This document shows, in pieces, positions 42,070-47,829 of a DNA stretch of 47,829 nucleotides. The DNA is taken from positions 1 through 47,829 of the forward strand of contig CAJXGD010000014.1 in NCBI GenBank assembly GCA_913053845.1, given 5' to 3'. The stretch comes from an uncultured bacterium (GTDB lineage Bacteria; Bipolaricaulota; Bipolaricaulia; RBG-16-55-9; DRJF01). The notes under the pieces were generated by a model. It was not told where the DNA came from, made no database searches, and saw only the letters and a list, made by a program, of their open reading frames with translations. Each line of letters begins with the position of its first letter. Within the stretch, counting starts at the first letter, position 1. Made by a program: the position numbers and the translations under genes.

Positions 42070-42660
42070 ATGCGCGTTTTCATCGTTCTGGGTCATACAG
42101 CGGCGCTGACACCCGATTTTACCCTGAACGACCTGCCAGGCAGCGCCGGGCGACTGGATATCCTCTGTCGCTGCGTGACCGCCGCCTTCTGCCTCTCGCA
42201 CGGCATTCGCCGCCAGATCAACGTTTACTTGGTCCTGCAGGACCGGATCACCATCCGCCTGGACGGACGCTACTTGAGGCATCTCAACCCCGACGAGCGC
42301 AGCACCGGCGCGCTGTTGCAAAAGGCTCTGCAAAAAATACAGCAGGCAGCACCGGATCTGCCGGACGAACTGCGCAGCACCCCCGGCATCTTCGTCTCGC
42401 GGCGTGGCCTGGCCCAGCTCTTAGCCCAGCTGCGGCGGCAGGTCGAGCAGATCATCTGGCTCCATGAGGGCGGGCGCGATCTACGCTCGGCAGAGCTGGA
42501 CCAATCCTCGGCCTTCGTGCTCTCCGATCATCGGGACTTTTCGCCTGAAGAAGAAACTTTGCTGGGCGAGTTTGCCCGGCTGAGCCTGGGCCCGCAAATC
42601 TTGCACGCCGATCACTGCATTACCGTCGTGCACAACGAGCTGGATCGGCGGGAACCGTAG
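42070..42660 (+). CDS. trmY: tRNA (pseudouridine-54 N1)-methyltransferase TrmY, archaeal type
   Basis: 196 residues. The SPOUT-family signature of TrmY is well conserved: MRVFIVLGHTA, GSAGRLDILCRCV, SHGIRRQINVYLVL, RHLNPDERSTGALL, PGIFVSRRG, VLSDHRDFSPEE, LSLGPQILHADHCITVVHNELD. In archaea TrmY methylates pseudouridine 54 made by Pus10. Bacteria usually have ribothymidine 54, so a bacterial TrmY needs a pseudouridine source or another target. It has no clear ribosome site and follows the recombinase by three bases, so it is translated by coupling. Confidence 0.9.
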   Translation: MRVFIVLGHTAALTPDFTLNDLPGSAGRLDILCRCVTAAFCLSHGIRRQINVYLVLQDRITIRLDGRYLRHLNPDERSTGALLQKALQKIQQAAPDLPDELRSTPGIFVSRRGLAQLLAQLRRQVEQIIWLHEGGRDLRSAELDQSSAFVLSDHRDFSPEEETLLGEFARLSLGPQILHADHCITVVHNELDRREP

Positions 42661-42679
42661 GAGAAAAGGAGGAACTGCC

Positions 42680-43162
42680 ATGGAACAACCCGGCAAGCCG
42701 GTCTGCCAGTCAAAAGTCGAGATGGTCCAGATCATTCGCCCCGAAGATGCCAATCCCTTGGGAATCGCCTTTGGAGGCAAGGTCGTCGAATGGATGGACA
42801 TGGCCGCCGCCATCGCCGCCACGCGCCACGCCCGCAAGCCCAGTGTGACCGCCTCGATCGACAGCTTAAGCTTTCTCAGCCCGATCAAAATCGGCCAGTT
42901 TGTCATCATCCGCGCCGCGGTCAACTATACTGGGCAGACCTCGATGGAGGTCGGGGTGCGCATCGAATCGGAGGATCCCTTGAGTGGCGAGCGGCAGTTG
43001 ACCACCCACGGCTATCTGACCTTTGTGGCCCTCGATGAGGGGGGCCGCCCGACCGCCGTCCCGGCAGTGATTCCTGAAACTGCCGAGGAGAAACGGCGTT
43101 ACCAGGAGGCAAGACTCCGCCGCGAGGCCAAGCTCAGGCGACGTGAGGCGGATGAGGGATGA
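42680..43162 (+). CDS. Acyl-CoA thioesterase (YciA/BFIT hot-dog family)
   Basis: 160 residues; AAAAGGAGG upstream. NPLGIAFGGKVVEWMDMAAAIAATRHAR contains the HotDog ACOT motif (gG.vl.wmD), and SFLSPIKIGQFVIIRAAVNYTGQTSMEVGVRIE the second half. The last 30 residues are a charged helix. It hydrolyses acyl-CoA to free acid and CoA. Overlaps the next gene by four bases. Confidence 0.92.
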   Translation: MEQPGKPVCQSKVEMVQIIRPEDANPLGIAFGGKVVEWMDMAAAIAATRHARKPSVTASIDSLSFLSPIKIGQFVIIRAAVNYTGQTSMEVGVRIESEDPLSGERQLTTHGYLTFVALDEGGRPTAVPAVIPETAEEKRRYQEARLRREAKLRRREADEG

Positions 43163-43761
43163 GCGGCCCGGGCGTTTCGGCACTGCTCCTGGCCGCCGGC
43201 GAATCCAAGCGCATGGGCCGGCTCAAGCCCCTGTTGCCCTTCGGCGACCTGACGGTCATCGAGACGATCCTGCGCACGCTGGGCCAATGCCCTCTAGCTG
43301 AAATCATCGTGGTGCTGGGCCATCGGGCTGGGGAGATCGAGCCGCTACTGAAAAACTATCCGGTGCAGATTGTGCATAATACCCGGTATCTGCGCGGGAT
43401 GCTCTCCTCGATTCAGGCCGGTCTGAAAGCTGCCGCCGGCGACGCCCAGGCCTATCTAATCTGCCTGGGCGACCAACCCCGCTTGCAGATCCGGACGGTC
43501 CAGCTGCTGCTGGGCGCTTTCGCCGCTGAGCCGGGGGGCATCTATCTACCCTGCTATTTGGGTCAGGGCGGTCATCCCTTGCTGCTTGACACCCGCTATC
43601 GCGACGAGGTGCGCGCTCTGGACCCGGTGATCGGCCTGCGCCAGCTTTTGCGGCGCCATCCCGATCAGGTGCGGCATGTCGGGGTTGCGGCTCCTGAGGT
43701 GCTAGAGGACCTTGATACGCCAGAGGAGTACCGGCTCGCGCTGGGCCACTCGATCCGGTAA
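43159..43761 (+). CDS. MobA-like nucleotidyltransferase (MocA family)
   Basis: 200 residues. LLLAAGESKRMGRLKPLLPFGDLTVIETIL is the NTP-binding start, with LGDQPRL and a C-terminal DLDTPEEY. Related MocA/MobA proteins add CMP or GMP to molybdenum cofactor; others serve coenzyme F420 or sugar pathways. No molybdenum cofactor genes adjoin it. The start ATG overlaps the thioesterase stop (ATGA). Confidence 0.88.
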   Translation: MSGPGVSALLLAAGESKRMGRLKPLLPFGDLTVIETILRTLGQCPLAEIIVVLGHRAGEIEPLLKNYPVQIVHNTRYLRGMLSSIQAGLKAAAGDAQAYLICLGDQPRLQIRTVQLLLGAFAAEPGGIYLPCYLGQGGHPLLLDTRYRDEVRALDPVIGLRQLLRRHPDQVRHVGVAAPEVLEDLDTPEEYRLALGHSIR

Positions 43762-43808
43762 ACTCCGGCCATCATCTGTCCGGCCGCGCTGAGGGAGGGA
43801 ACGAGACC

Positions 43809-44153
43809 ATGGCGTTTGTGATTACCCAGGCTTGCATCGGCACCAAAGCCAGTGAGTGCGAGAAGGTTTGCCCGGTGGACGCGATTCACCCTCGAGAGGA
43901 CCAGCCCAGCTTCGAACAAACCGAGCAGCTCTACATTGACCCCAGCGTCTGCATCGATTGCGGGGCCTGCATGGCCGTCTGCCCGGTGCGAGCTATCTAT
44001 CCCGATGAGGATCCCGTGTGGGCCATCCCTAAACCGTTCCGTTATTTCATCGAAAAGAATGCCGACTATTATCGGTTGGATCCGGAAGCCTTCACCCAGA
44101 AGTATCCCCCCGGCGTGACCCGCCGGAAGGTCGTCAAGGTCAAGGGCTCCTAG
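43809..44153 (+). CDS. Ferredoxin, seven-iron (3Fe-4S/4Fe-4S) Thermus type
   Basis: 114 residues. ACIGTKASECEKVCPVDAI is the C-x7-C-x3-CP pattern of the 3Fe-4S site and CIDCGACMAVCPVRAIYP the 4Fe-4S site. The spacing and the words CIGxK and CIDCGAC recall Thermus ferredoxin. The C-terminal tail ends in VKVKG. A cytoplasmic electron carrier, possibly for 2-oxoacid oxidoreductases; no such genes are in the window. Confidence 0.92.
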   Translation: MAFVITQACIGTKASECEKVCPVDAIHPREDQPSFEQTEQLYIDPSVCIDCGACMAVCPVRAIYPDEDPVWAIPKPFRYFIEKNADYYRLDPEAFTQKYPPGVTRRKVVKVKGS

Positions 44154-44217
44154 CAGGAGACCGTCGCCCATTCCAGCTAAGCCAAATTGGATTCCCAAAC
44201 ACGAGGTGATTTATTCT

Positions 44218-44649
44218 ATGACCAAGCGAAGCTGGGTCCTGACGTTGGGAGCGATCGCGTTGCTGGCCATCGGCGCGCTGCTGCTCTGGCCGACGAGCGA
44301 TCCCCTGGCCAACGTGCAGACGGTGGCCCTGCAACTGCCAGGTCAGCAGAACCAGCCAGCCACAGCGACAGGCTCAAAGCAGCCTCCCTTGGCGCGTGGA
44401 CTGGAAGTGGCCTTGGGCGAGCGTCACATCCGCATCATCACCGACCCAAAGGCGGCCGATGCGCTGATCTCGATTGAGTTCGATCAGGCCAACATTCGTC
44501 TGGATAAAAACGGCATTCAGGCCACAGCGCGCTGCATTATCACTAAGAAGAACGGACAGCGCGGGGTACTCCTCTTGACTTTGACCGTGGATCAGCAGGG
44601 GATTCATGCCCGGCTGGTGCGTCCCAAGTCCTGGCAGTTCTGGCGCTAG
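44218..44649 (+). CDS. Small membrane-anchored protein of unknown function
   Basis: 143 residues from ATG 44218 with GAGGTGAT upstream; an in-frame upstream codon at 44206 is not supported. A transmembrane helix at 6-24 (VLTLGAIALLAIGALLLWP), a Gln/Pro/Thr linker, then a small mixed domain (RHIRIITDPKAADALISIEFD, GVLLLTLTVDQQGIHARLV). No family recognised. It converges on the DsbA-like gene with four bases between stops. Confidence 0.75.
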   Translation: MTKRSWVLTLGAIALLAIGALLLWPTSDPLANVQTVALQLPGQQNQPATATGSKQPPLARGLEVALGERHIRIITDPKAADALISIEFDQANIRLDKNGIQATARCIITKKNGQRGVLLLTLTVDQQGIHARLVRPKSWQFWR

Positions 44650-44653
44650 GGGC

Positions 44654-45565
44654 TCAGCGAGAGGCCAGGGCGGACTCGATGGCCGACTTGAAGGTCGCGT
44701 AGGGCTGGGCGCCCACCAACGGGCGACCGTTGATGAAGAAGGTGGGAGTGCCGCGCACGCCCAGCCGGCTGCCGGCTTGCAGGTCCTGCTTAATGGACTG
44801 CGAATAACGTCTGTCGCTGAGGCAGGCGCCGAACTGGGCCAGCTTCAAACCCAATGCTTGCGCATATTGGCGGAAGCTCTGCCGGGCAGCCGCAGTTGAA
44901 CCTCCGGCCCACTCGGGCTGATTGCGGAAGAGCATGTCGTGCATGGGCCAAAACTCCCCCTGCTCATCGGCACAGGCAGCGGCCTCGGCGGCCAGCTCGG
45001 CGTGGGGATGTATCTGGGTTAAGGGGAAATCACGGAAGACGAAGCGCACCACCCCGGTGTCAATGTAATCGGTCTTCAGGCGCTCAAAGCTCTCCTGTTC
45101 GAAGCGCCGACAGAAGGGACACTGAAAGTCCGCAAACTCGACGATGAGTACTGGGGCATCGGCCGCGCCTAGGCTAGGTTGCCCGGCGGTGCTGGGCTGA
45201 GTCAGCGTGGTGCCCTGAGTGCTCGCTCCGGCCGGGCGTTGCAGCGCCTGAGCCAATGATTGCAGCGTTTGGCTGAGTTGGGCGACCTGGCCTTGGAGCG
45301 CTCCCACTTGAGCGCGCGTCTCCCCCAGTTGAGTCGTCAGTTGGCCCACCTGCTGCTGTAAGCGGTGCAGTTGAGGTTGCTGGACGCGCGAGCTCAGATA
45401 ATACTGATAACCGGAGAGGCCGGCACCGAAGAGGGCCAGCAAAAGGACTAAGGCGGCCGTGGGCCAGAGCCAAAGCGGCCGGGGCCCCTCAGCCTCGGGG
45501 GGCGTTTGTTCAACTGCAGACCGGTTGAGGGTTCCTTCTTCGGGGGATTCGTTTGGCGTTTGCAT
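44654..45565 (-). CDS. Membrane-tethered DsbA-like thiol-disulfide oxidoreductase
   Basis: 303 residues from ATG 45565, preferred because the promoter puts +1 beside it; ATG 45583 would lie upstream of that +1. A cytoplasmic tail, one helix (LWLWPTAALVLLLALFGAGLSGYQYYL), a coiled-coil stalk of about 55 residues, then the thioredoxin/DsbA domain with CPFC in FADFQCPFCRRFEQ, FVFRDFPL and cis-Pro in RGTPTFFING. It belongs to the DsbA_4/BdbD group and introduces disulfide bonds outside the cytoplasm. Clients could include the Cys-containing secreted proteins of this window. Confidence 0.9.
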   Translation of the reverse strand: MQTPNESPEEGTLNRSAVEQTPPEAEGPRPLWLWPTAALVLLLALFGAGLSGYQYYLSSRVQQPQLHRLQQQVGQLTTQLGETRAQVGALQGQVAQLSQTLQSLAQALQRPAGASTQGTTLTQPSTAGQPSLGAADAPVLIVEFADFQCPFCRRFEQESFERLKTDYIDTGVVRFVFRDFPLTQIHPHAELAAEAAACADEQGEFWPMHDMLFRNQPEWAGGSTAAARQSFRQYAQALGLKLAQFGACLSDRRYSQSIKQDLQAGSRLGVRGTPTFFINGRPLVGAQPYATFKSAIESALASR

Positions 45566-45573
45566 TACGCTTG

Positions 45574-45602
45574 ATGCTAACATGATGGCTAACCGGCGTC
45601 AA
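45574..45602 (-). promoter_or_regulatory. Near-leaderless promoter of the DsbA-like gene
   Basis: On the minus strand TTGACG (45602-45597), 17 bases, TAGCAT (45579-45574). ATG 45565 starts eight bases later, so the leader is zero to two bases. No Shine-Dalgarno sequence. Confidence 0.5.
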
Positions 45603-45621
45603 GCCATTTGCCCTTGGAGGT

Positions 45622-45651
45622 TTGCTGGGCGCGCGCCGGCGGTGCTAGAAT
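45622..45651 (+). promoter_or_regulatory. Candidate promoter of the amidohydrolase gene
   Basis: TTGCTG (45622-45627), 18 bases, TAGAAT (45646-45651); the leader is about 32 bases with AGGAAGGAG before ATG 45690. Confidence 0.5.
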
Positions 45652-45689
45652 ATGCGCTAGATATCACTTGAGCCAGGAAGGAGTCGGGT

Positions 45690-47264
45690 ATGCCCTTCCC
45701 AACCGCAGAGCTGATCGTGACCGGTGGGCACATTTATACGCTCGCTGAGGGTAATCTAGGTCCGGTTGAGGCGCTGGCGGTCTATCGGGGCCATATCGTG
45801 GCCCTGGGCCGGGCCACAGAGGTTCGCCGCTTGGCCGGTCCCCAGACCCGGACAGTTGAGCTGCAAGGTCGGACGGTGCTGCCCGGCTTTATAGACGCCC
45901 ACATGCACCTGACCAGCGCCGGACTGCGCCTGACCGGCTTCGTGCGTGATATCTCCTCGGCCGGCTCGCTGGCCCAGGCGCTGGAGCAGCTCAGAGAGGC
46001 AGTAAAAGCCCATCAGCCCGGCGAGTGGATCCGCGCTCGCGGCTGGGATGAGAGCCATTGGCCGGAAAAACGCTACCTGACCCGCGCCGAGCTGGATTGG
46101 GTCGCACCGCAGAACCCACTGATCGCCGTGCGGATAGACGGCCACCTGATGACGATCAACAGTCGAGCCCTGGCCCGGCTGACCATCCCCCGCCAGCGCC
46201 CCGAAGAGTTCGATGAGCCGGCCGGTCTGCTGCGCGAGCGGACTGCTTGGCTGGCCTATCAGCAGGTCAAACCCGATCTGGCCCAGACCGAGCAGGCCTT
46301 GGCCGCCGGCATCGGGCTGGCCCACTCGCTGGGAGTGACTTCGCTGCATGACGTTGTCAACCCCTTGCAGATCAAAGCTTATGAACAGTTGCGCCGGCGA
46401 GGGCTCTTGCAACTGCGGGTGCGCCTCAACCCCGAGATCGAGGTGCTGGAGCCGCTCGGCGAGCTGGGGTTCTCCAGCGGCTTCGGTTTCGAATACTTAA
46501 CCTTAGGCGCGCTGAAGTTCTTCGCCGACGGCTCGATCGGTGCCCGCAACGCCGCGCTTTCCGTGCCCTACGCCGATGCGCCTCAGTCACTGGGCAAGCT
46601 CAATCGCCCTCAAGACGAACTGAACAGATTGGTCAAGCGCGCCCATGAGGCCGGCTTCCAGATCATGATCCACGTCATCGGCGACCGGGCGATCGAGGCG
46701 GCCCTGGGGGCGCTGGAGCGGGCAGACGTGGGGCCGGGTGACCGGGCGCGCCTGGAGCATTTCGAGCTACCCAGCCCGGAGCAGCTAGCGCGGGTCCGCC
46801 GGCTGGGGATCATCGCCTCAATGCAGCCCAACTTCCTGCGCTGGAGCGGCGCAGGGGGGCTTTATCAGGAGCGGCTGGGGGCCGAGCGCGATGAGCAGAT
46901 TGATCCCCAGCGCGCGGTGCTGGAGTGTGGCATCCCCTTGGCCTTTGGCTCCGACGGGATGCCCTTCGGGCCGCTCTACGGTCTGCAACTGGCGCTGAAC
47001 GCCCCCCATGAGCGGCAACGGCTCTCCTGGGAAGAAGCGCTGCGGGCCTACACCCTGGGCGGGGCCTATGCCGGCTACGCCGAGGAGGAGCTGGGCTCGC
47101 TGGAGGTGGACAAGTTGGCAGACTTCATCGTGCTCTCAGGCGACCCGGCCCAAGCTCCCGACCGCTTAACAGAGCTGGAGATAGAAGCAACCTACATTGG
47201 AGGTGAGCGGGTCTACCTGCGGGATGATTATCATGCTGCCGCTCATGCCATAACGCCGGAATGA
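45690..47264 (+). CDS. YtcJ-like metal-dependent amidohydrolase
   Basis: 524 residues. TVLPGFIDAHMHLTSAGL carries the HxH metal site; later FADGSIGARNAAL, IMIHVIGDRAIEAAL, ARLEHFELPSPEQ and AFGSDGMPFGP supply the remaining histidines and the terminal Asp. C-terminal GSLEVDKLADFIVLSGDP is the usual composite-domain end. The family hydrolyses N-substituted formamides or similar amides. Substrate unknown. Confidence 0.93.
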   Translation: MPFPTAELIVTGGHIYTLAEGNLGPVEALAVYRGHIVALGRATEVRRLAGPQTRTVELQGRTVLPGFIDAHMHLTSAGLRLTGFVRDISSAGSLAQALEQLREAVKAHQPGEWIRARGWDESHWPEKRYLTRAELDWVAPQNPLIAVRIDGHLMTINSRALARLTIPRQRPEEFDEPAGLLRERTAWLAYQQVKPDLAQTEQALAAGIGLAHSLGVTSLHDVVNPLQIKAYEQLRRRGLLQLRVRLNPEIEVLEPLGELGFSSGFGFEYLTLGALKFFADGSIGARNAALSVPYADAPQSLGKLNRPQDELNRLVKRAHEAGFQIMIHVIGDRAIEAALGALERADVGPGDRARLEHFELPSPEQLARVRRLGIIASMQPNFLRWSGAGGLYQERLGAERDEQIDPQRAVLECGIPLAFGSDGMPFGPLYGLQLALNAPHERQRLSWEEALRAYTLGGAYAGYAEEELGSLEVDKLADFIVLSGDPAQAPDRLTELEIEATYIGGERVYLRDDYHAAAHAITPE

Positions 47265-47296
47265 TTTGCCAGCCCGCTGGCTCTCAGCTTGAATAG

Positions 47297-47715
47297 CCCG
47301 CTCAGGGGATCAGCTTCTACGACCGGCGCAATGACCGGGCCAACCTGAAGATCGACAAATACCTAGCCATCTCAGAGCCAATCGCTGGGTCACCCTGGCT
47401 CCCGATTCCACGGTACGCACCGATGCCGCCGCCGCAGCCAAGAATCTCTCCGTCTACGTCGCTGGCGGCCGCTCGCTGCCCTCCGGCGATATCTCAAATA
47501 GCTTCAATAGCTTCGAGCGCTATGAGCTGTTCAATAATCGTTGGACGCGCCTGCCGCCCTTGCCCACGCCTAGAGCTGGCCTAGGACTGGCTGTAATGGG
47601 CAACATGATCTACGCCCTAGGCGGGTGGAACTGCGTCATTGCCGCCTGCGGCCAGGTGCTCGATCTCAACGAGGCCTACAACATCGCCGCCGGCCGCTGG
47701 GAGATTAAGAAAAAC
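47297..47715 (+). pseudogene. Decayed kelch-repeat gene, frameshifted and cut by an insertion sequence
   Basis: Frame 47335-47715 encodes recognisable kelch blades: LSVYVAGGRSLPSGDI, ERYELFNNRWTRLPPLPTPRAG, GNMIYALGGW and NEAYNIAAGRWE. A second coding-like stretch, ISFYDRRNDRANLKIDKYLAIS, lies just upstream in another frame (47309 on), so a frameshift near 47385 is likely. There is no start codon with a ribosome site and no signal peptide. The kelch frame stops making sense after GRWEIKKN at 47715, where the IS1-like end begins. Kelch propellers are often secreted; this copy is dead. Confidence 0.7.
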
Positions 47716-47829
47716 GGTAGTCCTAAACGGGTAAGGATGCATTGTAGTGCTGGATGAAATACCAGATCGCCCCGACATGGTTCTCCAGCTTTTTCGAGAA
47801 GGACAGCGTCTTCCTCACCAAACGAGACA
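47716..47829. mobile_element. End of an IS1-family insertion sequence (continues past the window)
   Basis: The element appears to begin with GGTAGTCCTAAACGGG, a plausible terminal inverted repeat starting GGTA as in IS1 relatives. The transposase reads inward from the right-hand side on the minus strand and stops seven bases from this end. The opposite end and the target duplication are outside the window. Confidence 0.7.
47723..47829 (-). CDS. IS1-family transposase, C-terminal part
   Basis: Thirty-four codons are visible, ending with TAG at 47725-47723: RLVRKTLSFSKKLENH, then GAIWYFIQHYNASLPV. The RKTLSFSK motif followed by a conserved helix is typical of the DDE C-terminus of IS1 transposases (InsB part), especially those of cyanobacterial type. 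The 5' part lies beyond the window. Confidence 0.75.
   Translation of the reverse strand, partial: SRLVRKTLSFSKKLENHVGAIWYFIQHYNASLPV

Overview
This window is GC-rich, gene-dense bacterial DNA with short spacers and many 1-30 bp gene overlaps. The host looks like a diderm: it has a five-POTRA BamA, two Skp/OmpH-like chaperones, and secreted PKD/subtilase proteins. The classic bamA-skp-lpxD-fabZ-lpxA order appears here without lpxD or lpxA, which hints at an outer membrane without lipid A. Several genes are of a type best known from archaea: a GlmU-like sugar-nucleotide enzyme, a TrmY tRNA methyltransferase, a cyclic-2,3-diphosphoglycerate-synthetase-like GTPase, and an HMG-CoA synthase/DUF35/thiolase triple. 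The ferredoxin resembles that of Thermus. The mixture fits a deep-branching, LPS-less diderm lineage (Deinococcota, Bipolaricaulota or Fraserbacteria-like), but I cannot assign a phylum from this window. No rRNA, tRNA or CRISPR array was seen.

Layout. 1-5411 (+): secreted proteins with PKD repeats and a multidomain subtilase; two of them share an unrecognised C-terminal domain. 5454-7878 (-): phoH and a PgpH-like HD phosphohydrolase. 8072-11596 (-): Tat-type substrate-binding protein and two permeases of a branched-chain amino-acid type ABC transporter, without the ATPases, preceded by a long leader with a possible 15-codon leader peptide. 11677-14554 (+): metG and a secreted matrixin-like protease. 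14573-15340 (-): methyltransferase. 15493-18720 (+): degenerate HMG-CoA-synthase-like protein, DUF35 protein, thiolase and an AhpD-like protein. 18723-20958 (-): two-gene ATPase/TOPRIM-like module with its own promoter, a defence candidate. 21023-26360 (-): the conserved glmU-prs-rplY-pth cluster, interrupted by an acyl-CoA dehydrogenase gene. 26402-34197 (+): yraN, comM, bamA, two skp-like genes, fabZ, ftcD and a Crp/Fnr regulator, tightly packed. 34207-35575 (-): cPG-synthetase-like GTPase. 35621-37513 (+): uvrC. 37515-40981 (-): dinB-like, recA, lexA and a secreted coiled-coil protein. 41117-44649 (+): tyrosine recombinase, trmY, thioesterase, MobA-like transferase, seven-iron-type ferredoxin and a small membrane-anchored protein. 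44654-45602 (-): membrane-tethered DsbA-like protein. 45622-47264 (+): YtcJ-like amidohydrolase. 47297-47829: a decayed kelch gene cut by the end of an IS1-family element.

Regulation. The spacers contain recognisable sigma-70-type promoters. The best is at lexA, where a perfect CATAC-N4-GTATG palindrome lies inside the 17-bp spacer between TTGACA and TATCTT, a strong candidate for this organism's SOS box. Several promoters place the predicted +1 on or within about ten bases of the start codon with no Shine-Dalgarno sequence (glmU-like, xer, uvrC, yraN, dsbA-like and the ATPase gene), which suggests leaderless or near-leaderless mRNAs. Most other genes carry strong AGGAGG-type ribosome sites, and these were used to correct several starts.
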